64,000 bases of DNA from assembly GCA_963837775.1 (NCBI GenBank), contig CAWIOX010000033.1:1-64000 (forward strand), given 5' to 3'. Under the pieces are notes generated by a model. The model saw only the letters and a program-made list of their open reading frames with translations, was not told where the DNA came from and ran no database searches. This stretch comes from CAWIOX01 sp963837775. GTDB taxonomy: Bacteria > Pseudomonadota > Gammaproteobacteria > Burkholderiales > Burkholderiaceae_D. Of the stretch, positions 8,400-18,674 are shown in pieces. Made by a program: the position numbers and the translations under genes. Each line of letters begins with the position of its first letter. Position 1 is the first letter of the stretch.

Positions 8400-9374
8400 T
8401 TAATCGGGAGTCCAGTCTTTCGACGGCATCAAATCAAGCTTGGCCGATGCCAGAATCTCGACACACAGCTCTTCATAACCCAGCCCCGCAACCTTAGCTG
8501 ACATCGGCACCAACGAGTGACCGGTCATCCCTGGCGAGGTATTAATTTCAAGCAAGAACGGCTTGTTATCCGAAGCACGCAACATCACATCGGCGCGACT
8601 CCAGCCGCGACAGCCGAGTGCACGGTAACTTGCCACTACCAGCGCCTGAATCTCCAGCTCCTGCTCAACGGACAAACCGCATGGGCAGAGGTATTGGGTA
8701 TCGCTGGTAAAGTATTTATTCTGGTAATCGTAATTGGCATCCGGCGCGATGATGCGGATCACCGGCAAGGCTTTGGCCTGATCGCCATAGCCCAGGATCG
8801 GACAAGTCAACTCCATGCCGGAAATGAATTCTTCCGCCATCACGGCACTATCAAACCTGGCTGCAAGCGCATAAGCAGCAGGCAACTGATCTGCTTGCGT
8901 GACTTTGGTCAATCCAAGCGTCGAGCCTTCGTGCGCCGGTTTGACAATCAAAGGCAAACCCAGCGTGGCAGCAACGGCATTCCAGTCGCTCGCCGCTGTC
9001 AGCATCTCGAATTTCGGCGTCGGCAGATCACTGGCTATCCAGAGTCGTTTGGTCATCGCCTTGTCCATCGCTATCGACGATGCCAGAACACCCGGGCCGG
9101 TATACGGAATACCCAGTTGCTCCAGTGCGCCTTGCAGCGTGCCATCCTCGCCATAACGGCCATGCAAAGCGATGAATACACGATCGAATTTTTCCGCAGC
9201 CAGTTCTGCCAGGCTACGCTCAGCGGGATCGAATGCATGTGCATCAATGCCCTGATTTTGCAAAGCTTTCAGCACGCCGCTGCCGGACATCATCGACACT
9301 TCACGTTCAGCGGAGCGCCCGCCGAACAACACACCGACCTTGCCAAACTTATTCTTCATCATTTTCTCGCTCAT
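8400..9374 (-). CDS. ddlB: D-alanine--D-alanine ligase
   Basis: An ATP-grasp ligase that makes the D-Ala-D-Ala dipeptide for MurF. It has 324 residues. Visible are KVGVLFGGRSAEREVS, the HGRYGEDGTLQG motif, the ATP-grasp lysine loop PLIVKPAHEGSTLGLTKV, and the metal-binding LLEINTSPGMTGHSLVP. Three in-frame ATGs lie at the N-terminus. The first (9374) overlaps the murC stop by 4 bases and is chosen for that coupling. It belongs to the dcw operon. Confidence 0.97.
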   Translation of the reverse strand: MSEKMMKNKFGKVGVLFGGRSAEREVSMMSGSGVLKALQNQGIDAHAFDPAERSLAELAAEKFDRVFIALHGRYGEDGTLQGALEQLGIPYTGPGVLASSIAMDKAMTKRLWIASDLPTPKFEMLTAASDWNAVAATLGLPLIVKPAHEGSTLGLTKVTQADQLPAAYALAARFDSAVMAEEFISGMELTCPILGYGDQAKALPVIRIIAPDANYDYQNKYFTSDTQYLCPCGLSVEQELEIQALVVASYRALGCRGWSRADVMLRASDNKPFLLEINTSPGMTGHSLVPMSAKVAGLGYEELCVEILASAKLDLMPSKDWTPD

Positions 9375-10786
9375 GATTCACCCTGCACTGAACTGTGCGC
9401 CAACTTGGCTGGCACCGAACCGATTGAACCGGCACCCATCAGAATTACCACATCGCCATCTTTGACGAAACTCAGTATGCTTTCCGGCATGTCCGCCATC
9501 TGCTCGACGAAGACCGGCTCCACCTTGCCCGCCACCCGTACTGCGCGTGCCAGCGCACGACCATCGGCCGCGACAATCGCTTGCTCACCGGCGGCATACA
9601 CTTCGGCCAATATCAGCGCGTCGGTGGTCGACAACACTTTCACGAAGTCTTCGAACAAGTCGCGGGTGCGTGTGTAGCGATGCGGCTGGAATGCCAACAC
9701 CAGACGACGGCCAGGATAAGCACCGCGCGCCGCTGCAAGTGTTGCGGCCATTTCGACCGGATGATGGCCATAGTCATCCACCAGTGCGAAAGAGCCAGCG
9801 GCCTGACCTTCTACTGCTGGCAACGGGATCTCGCCATAGCGCGTAAAGCGGCGACCAACACCATTAAATTCCGACAATGCTTTCTGGGTCGCGCTATCAG
9901 CCACACCCAGCTCACGCGCAATCACGACGGCGGCGCAAGCATTCTGGATATTGTGCATGCCAGGCTGATTCAGACTCACCGCCATGGGTGCATAACCGTC
10001 CTGAATCACGGTGAATTGCATATGCCCGCCGACGGCTTTTGCGTCAATCGCGCGCACTTGCGCCTCTGGGTGAAAACCGTAAGTGACGATCGGCTTGGAA
10101 ATGAAGGGCATGATTTCCCGTACATGCGGGTCATCCATGCACAACACTGCAACACCGTAGAAGGGCAGGCGCTGCGTGAACTCGACAAATGCCTGCTTGA
10201 GTCTGGCGAAATCGTGGCCGTATGTCTCCATGTGATCGGCGTCGATATTGGTAATGACTTCAATTACCGGCAATAAATTCAGGAAAGACGCATCCGACTC
10301 ATCTGCTTCTGCCACGATGAAATCGCCCGCCCCCAGTTTTGCGTTTGCACCGGCACTGGTCAAGCGACCGCCGATGACGAAAGTTGGATCTAATCCGCCT
10401 TCCGCCAGTACGCTGGCGACCAGGCTGGTGGTGGTGGTTTTGCCGTGTGTGCCGGCAATCGCGATGCCGCGTTTCAGACGCATCAGCTCCGCCAGCATCA
10501 TTGCGCGCGGCACTATCGGGATATGCTTGCTGCGCGCCGCCATGACTTCCGGATTATCTGCCTTGACCGCTGTCGAGGTGACAATGGCATCTGCCTCATT
10601 CACATTTTCCGCAGCATGTCCCAGCATGACTTTTGCGCCCAAATGCGCCAACCTTTGCGTCGCGGCATTACTACTTAGATCGGAGCCGGATACGATGTAT
10701 CCCAGATTCAGCAATACTTCGGCAATACCGCTCATGCCGCTGCCGCCGATGCCCACGAAATGAATATTTTTTACTTTATGTTTCAT
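9371..10786 (-). CDS. murC: UDP-N-acetylmuramate--L-alanine ligase
   Basis: MurC adds the first residue, L-Ala, to UDP-MurNAc in the cytosol. It has 471 residues. The N-terminal Rossmann motif is HFVGIGGSGMSGIAEVL, the ATP loop is GTHGKTTTTSLVASVL, the central domain motif is EADESDASFLNL, and the C-terminal domain contains DDYGHHPVE and FQPHRYTRTRDL. It overlaps murG by 11 bases at its start and ddlB by 4 at its end, so translation is probably coupled. Confidence 0.98.
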   Translation of the reverse strand: MKHKVKNIHFVGIGGSGMSGIAEVLLNLGYIVSGSDLSSNAATQRLAHLGAKVMLGHAAENVNEADAIVTSTAVKADNPEVMAARSKHIPIVPRAMMLAELMRLKRGIAIAGTHGKTTTTSLVASVLAEGGLDPTFVIGGRLTSAGANAKLGAGDFIVAEADESDASFLNLLPVIEVITNIDADHMETYGHDFARLKQAFVEFTQRLPFYGVAVLCMDDPHVREIMPFISKPIVTYGFHPEAQVRAIDAKAVGGHMQFTVIQDGYAPMAVSLNQPGMHNIQNACAAVVIARELGVADSATQKALSEFNGVGRRFTRYGEIPLPAVEGQAAGSFALVDDYGHHPVEMAATLAAARGAYPGRRLVLAFQPHRYTRTRDLFEDFVKVLSTTDALILAEVYAAGEQAIVAADGRALARAVRVAGKVEPVFVEQMADMPESILSFVKDGDVVILMGAGSIGSVPAKLAHSSVQGES

Positions 10787-11885
10787 GCTTGATGGTCCGA
10801 TCCGCTAATTCTTCCAATACATTTGCGATTACTTGATTCGCATCACGTTGTCCAATGGTGTAAGCCGCCTCTGCCATCGCCTGACATTGCGAACGCGTCA
10901 GGGACTGCAACAACGTTGCCAGGCTGGCTGCAGTCAACTCGCTTTGCGGCTGATGCAGAGCCGCATGCTGTCCGGCCATCCACTGCGCGTTATTGCGCTG
11001 GTGCGAAGTGGTCGATGCCACCAGCGGTACCAGCACACTGGCGACTCCCGCAGCCGTGAGTTCAGATACCGTAATGGCGCCGGCACGGCAAATCACCAGA
11101 TCAGCATCAGCATAGCGACGTGGCATATCGTCGATAAAATCAAGCACTTCAGCTGGCACTTGTGCAGCCGCATAGGCATCATGCAATGCGTCTATATGCT
11201 TTTTTCCTGACTGGTGTGTCACCAGCGGGCGCAAAGCTGGCGGAATGCCTGCCAGGGCCGCAGGCAAACAATCGTTCAGTGCTTTCGCACCCAAACTGCC
11301 GCCCACCACCAATATGCGCAGAGGTCCGGTGCGCTGCCCATAGCGCTCAGATGGCGGAGGCAATGCCACTATTTCCTTGCGTACAGGATTTCCGGTTACC
11401 AGTGCCTTGCTGGCGGCATTGCCAAAATCTGCCGGAAAGCCAAACAAGACTCGTCTGGCTAATGGCGCCAGCGTCTTGTTCGACAGCAGCAAAGCTGCAT
11501 CAGCATTCACCAGCACCAGAGGAATCCGGCGCAACGCGGCCATTACACCACCCGGCACCGTCACGTAACCCCCCATGCCCAGTACCACATCAGGTTTGCG
11601 CCAGCCAAGCAGCCGGTAACAACTAACAAAAGCCGCTGCTAATTTATATGCACCACGCAAGGTATGCATCACACCCTTGCCGCGTAATCCTGCAAAATCA
11701 ATGGCATCCATTTCAATGCCATATTTTGGTACGATATCCTGCTCCATGCCATGCTGCGTTCCCAGCCAGGAAACTTTCCAGCCTCGCGCCTGCATCGTCT
11801 CGGCAATAGCCAGGCCAGGGAAAATATGGCCGCCGGTACCTGCAGCCATGATGACCAAGCGCTTCCCATGTTTGCTCTGCGTCAT
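10776..11885 (-). CDS. murG: UDP-GlcNAc:lipid I N-acetylglucosaminyltransferase MurG
   Basis: MurG is a GT-B glycosyltransferase on the inner face of the cytoplasmic membrane that turns lipid I into lipid II. It has 369 residues. The N-terminal G loop is MAAGTGGHIFPGLA, the second is GMGGYVTVPGGVM, and a third glycine loop is VVGGSLGAKALND. The UDP-GlcNAc site is CRAGAITVSELTAAGV. The start overlaps the ftsW stop by 4 bases (ATGA type). Confidence 0.97.
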   Translation of the reverse strand: MTQSKHGKRLVIMAAGTGGHIFPGLAIAETMQARGWKVSWLGTQHGMEQDIVPKYGIEMDAIDFAGLRGKGVMHTLRGAYKLAAAFVSCYRLLGWRKPDVVLGMGGYVTVPGGVMAALRRIPLVLVNADAALLLSNKTLAPLARRVLFGFPADFGNAASKALVTGNPVRKEIVALPPPSERYGQRTGPLRILVVGGSLGAKALNDCLPAALAGIPPALRPLVTHQSGKKHIDALHDAYAAAQVPAEVLDFIDDMPRRYADADLVICRAGAITVSELTAAGVASVLVPLVASTTSHQRNNAQWMAGQHAALHQPQSELTAASLATLLQSLTRSQCQAMAEAAYTIGQRDANQVIANVLEELADRTIKHET

Positions 11886-13093
11886 ACACGGCCTCCGCGC
11901 ATCAAAACCCGATTTTCATAGTCGATACGCAACAAAATCGCCAAGCCGACACAATTAATCAAAACGCCCGATCCGCCATAGCTCATCAGCGGCAATGTCA
12001 ACCCCTTAGTTGGCAGCAAACCCAAATTCACACCCATATTGATAAATGTTTGCACCCCGATCCAGATTCCAACTCCCTTTGCGGTCAAGCCGGCAAAAGT
12101 CAAATCAAGTGCAATCGCCTGGCGCCCGATTTCGAACGAGCGTTTGATGACCCAATAAAACATCATCACAACCACCAGTACACCGACAAAGCCCAGTTCT
12201 TCGCCTATCACTGCCAGCAAGAAATCGGTATGTGCCTCCGGCAAGTAATGCAGTTTCTCCACACTGCCACCCAAACCAACACCGAAAATCTCGCCACGAC
12301 CGAATGCAATCAGCGAGTGCGATAACTGATACGCTTTGCCTAACGCATTCTCCTCCTGCCAAGGATTCAAATACGCAAAAATCCGTTCCCGTCGCCATGG
12401 CGACAATACGATCACCAGACTGAAAATGCCCACCAGTGTCGCGCCGATACCGCCAAACCAGACGCCATTGATGCCGCCTAAAAACAGGATGCCCATCGCA
12501 ATGCAGACAATCACACCAAAGGCGCCCAAGTCTGGCTCCAGCAACAGCAGCAAACCAACCATGCCGACCGCAACAGTCATGGGCAAGAATCCTTTGGTCA
12601 ATTTATGCATCACCTGTTGCTTGCGCACGGTATAGTCGGCGGCATACAGCACAATGAACAATTTCATCAATTCCGAGGGTTGCAGGTTAAACACCTTGAA
12701 CGATAACCAGCGCTTGGCACCATTCACCCCCTTGCCTATGCCAGGAATCAGCACCAGCAACAGCAACACCAGAGTGGCGACAAATAAATAGGGTGCCCAG
12801 CGCTGCCAAGTCTCAACCCGGACCCGGAATGCCAGCAGACCAGCAATCAAGGAAATGATGATGAACGTGGCCTGACGCATCAGGAAATGGGTATTCTTGT
12901 AGCTCGCATACTTCGGCGAATCCGGCAATGCAATGGAGGCGGAATACACCATCACCATGCCAAGCAACATCAACAGCAAGACCACCCATACCAGAGGCTG
13001 GTCGTACTCCATCATCTTGGACCGTTGCGGCAAGCGCTCAATCGGCTTTTGTGCCGACATGGTCGCAAAAAATGATGGCAAGACGGATTTCAA
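11882..13093 (-). CDS. ftsW: Septal peptidoglycan glycosyltransferase FtsW
   Basis: A SEDS-family polymerase that builds septal glycan together with FtsI. It has 403 residues with about ten membrane-spanning segments starting at ~30. SEDS landmarks are visible: GKGVNGAKRWLSF, QPSELMKL, LLLEPDLGAF, the long periplasmic loop with PEAHTDFLLAVIGEELGF, and the end PLMSYGGSGVLINC. The cytosolic N-tail has about 28 residues. The start overlaps the murD stop by 4 bases. Confidence 0.97.
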   Translation of the reverse strand: MKSVLPSFFATMSAQKPIERLPQRSKMMEYDQPLVWVVLLLMLLGMVMVYSASIALPDSPKYASYKNTHFLMRQATFIIISLIAGLLAFRVRVETWQRWAPYLFVATLVLLLLVLIPGIGKGVNGAKRWLSFKVFNLQPSELMKLFIVLYAADYTVRKQQVMHKLTKGFLPMTVAVGMVGLLLLLEPDLGAFGVIVCIAMGILFLGGINGVWFGGIGATLVGIFSLVIVLSPWRRERIFAYLNPWQEENALGKAYQLSHSLIAFGRGEIFGVGLGGSVEKLHYLPEAHTDFLLAVIGEELGFVGVLVVVMMFYWVIKRSFEIGRQAIALDLTFAGLTAKGVGIWIGVQTFINMGVNLGLLPTKGLTLPLMSYGGSGVLINCVGLAILLRIDYENRVLMRGGRV

Positions 13094-14598
13094 GCGACCA
13101 CCTCGCCACGCGACAAGCCGATTTCCCTTACCGCATCAACGAATACTTGTGCACGGTGCGCATAATTCCTGAACATATCGAGACTGGCACATGCGGGTGA
13201 CAGCAGCACCGCATCCCCTGCACGCGCAATCTCGGACGCGCGCAGCACCGCCTCATCCAGCGTCACGCAATCCACCAGATCAACTCCGGCGCTCGTGATT
13301 GCAGATCGGATCGCTGCTGCATCCTTGCCGATCAGGAACACAGTACGCACATAGCGCGCGACCGGCTCAGCCAAAGGGCTGAAATCCTGTCCTTTGCCAT
13401 CGCCACCGGCGATCAATACCAGGCGATTGTCGCCGCGGCACTGGCTCAATCCCAAACCGTTCAACGCGGCGACGGTCGCCCCGACATTGGTTCCTTTGCT
13501 ATCGTCATAATACTCAACGCCACCGATGGTAGTTACCAGCTCCACCCGGTGTGGCTCACCATGATATTCACGCAAACCATGCAGCAAGGATGCCAGCGGC
13601 AGGTTGATCGCACGGCACAAGGCCAATGCCGCCAATGCGTTCATTGCATTATGCTGGCCGCGAATCTGCAGCGCATCCGTCGGCATCAGGCGACTGATGA
13701 TGGCAGGCAACTCGGGCACCTCTTTTTTCTTGCGTCGCTTCTCGCCCTGTTTTTCCCCCTCTTCGGCGAGCACTGCCATCGCAAGCCATTGCATGCCACG
13801 CTCATTGAGCAGACCAAAGCTGTTGACCTGCTTAGGCTCATCGGTGCCGAAAGTAAGCACCCTAGCCAGCGGCGATGCCAGTTGCATGACCATGGCATCA
13901 TCACGATTCAGAACACGAGTCGTGTTTGCGCCGAATATCCTGGCTTTATCGGCAACATAGGCATCCATGCTGCCGTGCCAGTCCAGATGATCCTGCGTGA
14001 CATTCAGCACCGTTGCGGCATCCGCCTGCAAACTAAAGGTTGTATGCAGCTGAAAACTGGACAATTCAAGCACCCATATTTGCGGCAATACATCGCGCTC
14101 CAGCACATCACGCAGTACATCCAGTGCTGCCGGACTGATATTACCGGCCAGTTGCACGCTTGCTCCGGCACGCTGGCACAACAAGCCAACCATACTGGTA
14201 ACGGTCGTTTTTCCATTGGTGCCGGTAATGGCAATCAATTTGGGCGCATAGTTGCGCTCGGAGCGCAGGTGTGCCAGCGCTTGCGCAAAGATTTCAATCT
14301 CGCCCCACAGCGGAATATTCCGTTCATGTGCCGCCGGTATGATGGTAGCCAACTCCCGCTCCGGCATCAGGCCCGGGCTGAGTGCTACAAAATCGATTCC
14401 ATCGAGCAAACTGACAGAAAACGGGCCGCCGAAAAATTCAGCCTGCGGCAACAATGCACACAAGGCAGCGAGTCGCTCCGGTGCTTCACGTGTATCGGCG
14501 ATGCGCAGCAATGCACCGCAACGGGCCAGCCATTGCGCCATCGCCAGACCGGACTCCCCCAGCCCAAGCACCAGTACCTGTTGCCCTTCGTAATTCAT
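13090..14598 (-). CDS. murD: UDP-N-acetylmuramoylalanine--D-glutamate ligase
   Basis: MurD adds D-Glu to UDP-MurNAc-L-Ala. It has 502 residues, longer than the ~440 of E. coli MurD. Visible are the N-terminal VLGLGESGLAMAQWLA, the ATP loop ITGTNGKTTVTSM, NVTQDHLDWHGSMDAY and YYDDSKGTNVGAT. The extra length includes a charged insertion around residues 277-297 (EEGEKQGEKRRKKKEVPE) in the central domain. It overlaps mraY by one base and ftsW by 4. Confidence 0.97.
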   Translation of the reverse strand: MNYEGQQVLVLGLGESGLAMAQWLARCGALLRIADTREAPERLAALCALLPQAEFFGGPFSVSLLDGIDFVALSPGLMPERELATIIPAAHERNIPLWGEIEIFAQALAHLRSERNYAPKLIAITGTNGKTTVTSMVGLLCQRAGASVQLAGNISPAALDVLRDVLERDVLPQIWVLELSSFQLHTTFSLQADAATVLNVTQDHLDWHGSMDAYVADKARIFGANTTRVLNRDDAMVMQLASPLARVLTFGTDEPKQVNSFGLLNERGMQWLAMAVLAEEGEKQGEKRRKKKEVPELPAIISRLMPTDALQIRGQHNAMNALAALALCRAINLPLASLLHGLREYHGEPHRVELVTTIGGVEYYDDSKGTNVGATVAALNGLGLSQCRGDNRLVLIAGGDGKGQDFSPLAEPVARYVRTVFLIGKDAAAIRSAITSAGVDLVDCVTLDEAVLRASEIARAGDAVLLSPACASLDMFRNYAHRAQVFVDAVREIGLSRGEVVA

Positions 14599-15767
14599 CA
14601 GCGTAGCTTCAAAGTAGATAAGCCGAACAACACCAGCATCATGGAAATGATCCAGAACCGCACCACTACCTGGGTTTCTTTCCAGCCTTTTTGCTCAAAA
14701 TGATGATGCAGTGGCGCCATCAGCAATATTCGGCGACCAGCGCCATATCTTTTTTTGGTGAATTTGAAATAGGCGACTTGCATCATCACTGACAAGGTTT
14801 CAATAACGAAGATCCCCCCCATGATGAACAATACGATTTCCTGCCTGACAATAACCGCGACCGTTCCCAGCGCACCGCCCAGCGCCAATGCGCCGACATC
14901 GCCCATGAATACCTGCGCCGGATGCGCATTAAACCAGAGGAACGCCAAACCGGCACCCGCCATCGCGCCACAGAATATGAGCAACTCGCCGGCGCCGGGG
15001 ATATGCGGGATGAACAGGTATTTAGAATACGTCGCACTACCGGTCAGATAAGCGAATATCCCCAAAGCGCTACCTACCATGACAGTCGGCATGATAGCCA
15101 GCCCATCCAGGCCATCGGTCAGATTAACCGCATTGCTGGTGCCGACAATCACGAAATAAGTCAGCGCAATGAAGCCCCACACTCCCAGCGGATAACTGAT
15201 GGTCTTGAAAAAAGGAACAATTAAATCTGCTTTGGGTGGCAGATCGATATTGAAGCCGGATTGCACCCAGGCCAGAAACAATTCCCATACTTTGGTATTG
15301 GTCGGCGCCGACACGGAGAATGCCAGATACAAAGCGGCCACGATCCCAATCAATGATTGCCAAAAATATTTTTCTTTCGATGCCATGCCTTTCGGGTCTT
15401 TATAGACAACCTTACGGTAATCATCAACCCAACCTACCGCACCGTAGCCGAGCGTAACTACCAGCACCACCCAGATAAAACGATTGCTGAGATCGGCCCA
15501 CAACAAGGTGGAAATACCGATCGCAATCAGAATCAGTACGCCGCCCATGGTCGGCGTACCGGACTTGATCAAATGCGTCTTCGGACCGTCGGTACGCACC
15601 GCCTGCCCCACCTTCAAGCGCGTCAGCATGCGTATCACGCCAGGTCCGGCGATCAATCCGATGGCAAGTGCCGTCAAAGTCGCGAAAACTGCACGAAACG
15701 TGATGAAGCCGAATACACGCAATATGCCTATATCCTGTTTGAAATATTCCGCCAACCAAAACAGCAT
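14598..15767 (-). CDS. mraY: Phospho-N-acetylmuramoyl-pentapeptide-transferase
   Basis: MraY transfers phospho-MurNAc-pentapeptide onto undecaprenyl phosphate, giving lipid I, in the inner membrane. It has 389 residues and about ten transmembrane helices. Visible are GTPTMGGVLILIAIG, the catalytic Asp pair region GWVDDYRK, the Mg site NAVNLTDGLDGLA, and LLMAPLHHHFE near the C-terminus. It starts two bases after the murF stop, so the two are probably translated together. Confidence 0.98.
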   Translation of the reverse strand: MLFWLAEYFKQDIGILRVFGFITFRAVFATLTALAIGLIAGPGVIRMLTRLKVGQAVRTDGPKTHLIKSGTPTMGGVLILIAIGISTLLWADLSNRFIWVVLVVTLGYGAVGWVDDYRKVVYKDPKGMASKEKYFWQSLIGIVAALYLAFSVSAPTNTKVWELFLAWVQSGFNIDLPPKADLIVPFFKTISYPLGVWGFIALTYFVIVGTSNAVNLTDGLDGLAIMPTVMVGSALGIFAYLTGSATYSKYLFIPHIPGAGELLIFCGAMAGAGLAFLWFNAHPAQVFMGDVGALALGGALGTVAVIVRQEIVLFIMGGIFVIETLSVMMQVAYFKFTKKRYGAGRRILLMAPLHHHFEQKGWKETQVVVRFWIISMMLVLFGLSTLKLR

Positions 15768-15768
15768 A

Positions 15769-17145
15769 TCAGTGAGACTCCCTTAATTGTTCATTTACAA
15801 GGTGCTGGACCGTACGTTCCATTCGCATGAAACGAGATCCTTTCACCAGCACCGTCGCATTGTCAGCGACGAACTCGTCAACTGCATCATTCAATGCAGC
15901 GATATCTTCGAAGTGTTTCGCCCGCGCACCGAATACATTCGCTGTATGGCAAGCCAATGCACCCAGTGTCCAGACATCCTCAATCCCGCGAGCACGCGCA
16001 TAGATGCCGATTTCCTCATGGAACTGACGCCCTTCGTTACCGACTTCACCCATATCACCCAGAATCAATACGCGCGGAGATGGCGCTTGCGCCAGCACAT
16101 CGATCGCAGCCCTGACTGAATCCGGGTTGGCATTATAGGTGTCATCAATGACAATTGCACCATTGCGTGCAGTTTTACGTTGCAGCCGGCCGCTCACGGG
16201 CAAGAATGACTCCAGGCCGAGGATGATGGCCTCAGGATTAATGCCGATGGCCAAAGAACAAGCCACTGCCGCCAATGCATTGCGCACATTGTGAATGCCG
16301 GCTGCCGCAAGCCGGATTGAAAAATGATGCTCTCCAGCGCTGACCGACAAATCGCTGCCGAACTCATTTGGCTGATAGGTACATGTCACATCCGCATCGG
16401 CAGAAAGCCCGAAAGTCATGATCTTGCGCTGCCCGGACTGCGCCGCGTACTCACGCCACAGTGGCGCATACGGATCATCCGCAGGAAACACCGCAATACC
16501 GTTTGCCGGCAAAGTGCTGATGACCGCACCATTTTCTTGTGCAACAGCCTCTACACTGGCCATAAATTCCTGATGTTCTCGCTGCGCGTTATTGACCAGA
16601 CCCAGCGTCGGCTGTGCAATCGAAGCCAGCAGCGCTATTTCACCCGGATGATTCATCCCCAGTTCAACGACTGCCGCACGATGTATCGCATCCATGCGCA
16701 ATACCGTGAGTGGCACGCCAATGTCGTTATTGAAATTGCCGCGCGTTGCCAGGCAATGCTCCTCACCTACCATCGCTGCCAGAATCGATGCGATCATCTC
16801 CTTGACAGTGGTCTTGCCATTGCTGCCGGCAACACCGATCACAGGCATTGAAAACTGACGACGCCAATGGCGTGCGATTTCACCTAATGCGACGCGGGTA
16901 TCCGGCACCAGCAATGCCGGCACATTCACGTCTTGCGGCAGATGCTCAACCACTACTGCGGCCACACCTTTGGCAACCACATCGGCAATAAAATCATGTG
17001 CATCGAAATGTTCGCCACGCAAGGCAATAAACAGCGAGCCCGGCGATACGCTGCGACTGTCAGTCGTCACTCCGGTGAAGACTGTGTCCGTAGTCACGCT
17101 GGCGCCGGAAACCCATGGTTGCAATTCAAGCAAAGATGATTTCAT
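15769..17145 (-). CDS. murF: UDP-N-acetylmuramoyl-tripeptide--D-alanyl-D-alanine ligase
   Basis: MurF adds the DdlB product D-Ala-D-Ala to UDP-MurNAc-tripeptide. It has 458 residues. The N-terminal domain contains VTTDSRSVSPGSLFIALRGE. The ATP loop is GVAGSNGKTTVKEMI, the central motif is VVELGMNHPGEI, and the C-terminal domain contains VIDDTYNANPDSVRAAI and LGDMGEVGNEG. Its start overlaps the murE stop by one base. Confidence 0.97.
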   Translation of the reverse strand: MKSSLLELQPWVSGASVTTDTVFTGVTTDSRSVSPGSLFIALRGEHFDAHDFIADVVAKGVAAVVVEHLPQDVNVPALLVPDTRVALGEIARHWRRQFSMPVIGVAGSNGKTTVKEMIASILAAMVGEEHCLATRGNFNNDIGVPLTVLRMDAIHRAAVVELGMNHPGEIALLASIAQPTLGLVNNAQREHQEFMASVEAVAQENGAVISTLPANGIAVFPADDPYAPLWREYAAQSGQRKIMTFGLSADADVTCTYQPNEFGSDLSVSAGEHHFSIRLAAAGIHNVRNALAAVACSLAIGINPEAIILGLESFLPVSGRLQRKTARNGAIVIDDTYNANPDSVRAAIDVLAQAPSPRVLILGDMGEVGNEGRQFHEEIGIYARARGIEDVWTLGALACHTANVFGARAKHFEDIAALNDAVDEFVADNATVLVKGSRFMRMERTVQHLVNEQLRESH

Positions 17146-18674
17146 CAGAGCAATCCCTTCATCGTTGCACGTGCGGCCAGAGCCAAAGCTGCATGATCTG
17201 CGTCTGAAAATGGCAGTTTTTTACCCATGATTTCCTGATAAGTCTCATGTCCTTTGCCTGCCAATAGAATGACATCGCGCTTTGCTGCATGCTTGACCGC
17301 CCACAAAATCGCCGCGGCGCGGTCTTCAGTAATGTGCGATGCCGTTTTCTCGGCGTCCAGGCCAGCCATAACCTGGGCAATGATGGCTGCCGGATTTTCA
17401 GTACGCGGATTGTCGCTGGTAATGACTACATGGTCAGCCAAGGCCGAAATCGCCCCCATTTGAGGACGCTTGCCCGGATCGCGATCACCGCCGCAGCCGA
17501 ACACGCACCATAACTGCCCATGACGCTCTTCACTCACCTGGCGCAAGGTTGACAATGTCTTTTCCAGAGCATCCGGGGTATGTGCATAATCGATCACGAT
17601 CAATGGCGCTTCATGACCGCCAAGTTGCTGCATGCGTCCCGGCACCGAGGTCAGTGCTTCAATCGCATGTACCGCAGCACGCCAGGCAATGCCTTTCGCC
17701 AGCAACACGCCCAGCAGACCCAGCACATTACTGACATTAAATGCGCCGATCAGTTGTGTCTTTACCTGCCCGCTGCCGAATGGTGATTCCACATGAAACG
17801 CCGTGCCGATATGGTGAGCACGGATATCCGTAGCACGCAAAGTTGCAATCCCCTCCAGTGCGACATCCGATAAGGTATAACCGATCACAGCTGTCGCCGG
17901 CTGACTGACTTGCAAACGCTGTGCAAGGCGTAATCCCATTCCATCGTCGAGGTTGATGACTGCGTGCCGCAGGCCGTTCCAGTCAAACAAGCTGGTCTTG
18001 GCGGCCTCGTAAGACACCATATCGCCGTGGTAATCGAGATGATCTCGGGTGAAATTGGTAAATAGCGCGACATCGAAGTGCAAACCATTCAAACGCCCCT
18101 GATCAAGGCCGATCGAAGATGCCTCGATCGCCAGCGTCTTTGCGCCCGCATCACGCAAGACTGCCAACTCACGCTGCAGCAATACCGCATCAGGCGTCGT
18201 ATAGCCGGTCACATTGAATGTGCTGCACTCGCCACGCCGAAACAGGCCGGCTCCCAGGGTGCCGATCACCGCGCTCGGCTCACCCAGTCGGGACAGGGTG
18301 CTGCCCAACCATTGGCTACAGGAGGTCTTGCCATTGGTGCCGGTCACGGCAACCGCGAACATGTCAGCATCAGGACGGTCGTAATATGCATTGGCAATCA
18401 AGCCTGCCGTCTTCTTCAAATCAGCAATGGCCAAATGCGGCAATGGCCATGCGTCATTCCACTCAAATCCATCGGATTCGAAAACAACCGCTTTCGCCCC
18501 TTTTTCGATCGCATGCGCAATATAGTTGCGCCCATCGGCGCCATCGCCAGGATAAGCGAAAAATATATCTCCGGCCGCAAGCGCGCGGGAGTTGGAAGAC
18601 AGTTGCGCCCCGGGGGCGATATCTTGCAACCATGTCAGAATATCGGTCAGTGAAGAGGGCATGGCGTGTCTCAC
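17145..18674 (-). CDS. murE: UDP-MurNAc-L-Ala-D-Glu:meso-diaminopimelate ligase
   Basis: MurE adds the third residue of the stem peptide. It has 509 residues. The N-terminal motif is SNSRALAAGDIFFAYPG and the ATP loop is VTGTNGKTSCSQWLG. The substrate-selecting motif SDNPRTENP (DNPR) points to meso-diaminopimelate, as expected for a Gram-negative. I use the GTG at 18674 because it overlaps the ftsI stop by 4 bases, as at the ftsL-ftsI junction. ATG 18662 (MPSSLTDILTWL) is a good alternative. Confidence 0.95.
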   Translation of the reverse strand: MRHAMPSSLTDILTWLQDIAPGAQLSSNSRALAAGDIFFAYPGDGADGRNYIAHAIEKGAKAVVFESDGFEWNDAWPLPHLAIADLKKTAGLIANAYYDRPDADMFAVAVTGTNGKTSCSQWLGSTLSRLGEPSAVIGTLGAGLFRRGECSTFNVTGYTTPDAVLLQRELAVLRDAGAKTLAIEASSIGLDQGRLNGLHFDVALFTNFTRDHLDYHGDMVSYEAAKTSLFDWNGLRHAVINLDDGMGLRLAQRLQVSQPATAVIGYTLSDVALEGIATLRATDIRAHHIGTAFHVESPFGSGQVKTQLIGAFNVSNVLGLLGVLLAKGIAWRAAVHAIEALTSVPGRMQQLGGHEAPLIVIDYAHTPDALEKTLSTLRQVSEERHGQLWCVFGCGGDRDPGKRPQMGAISALADHVVITSDNPRTENPAAIIAQVMAGLDAEKTASHITEDRAAAILWAVKHAAKRDVILLAGKGHETYQEIMGKKLPFSDADHAALALAARATMKGLL

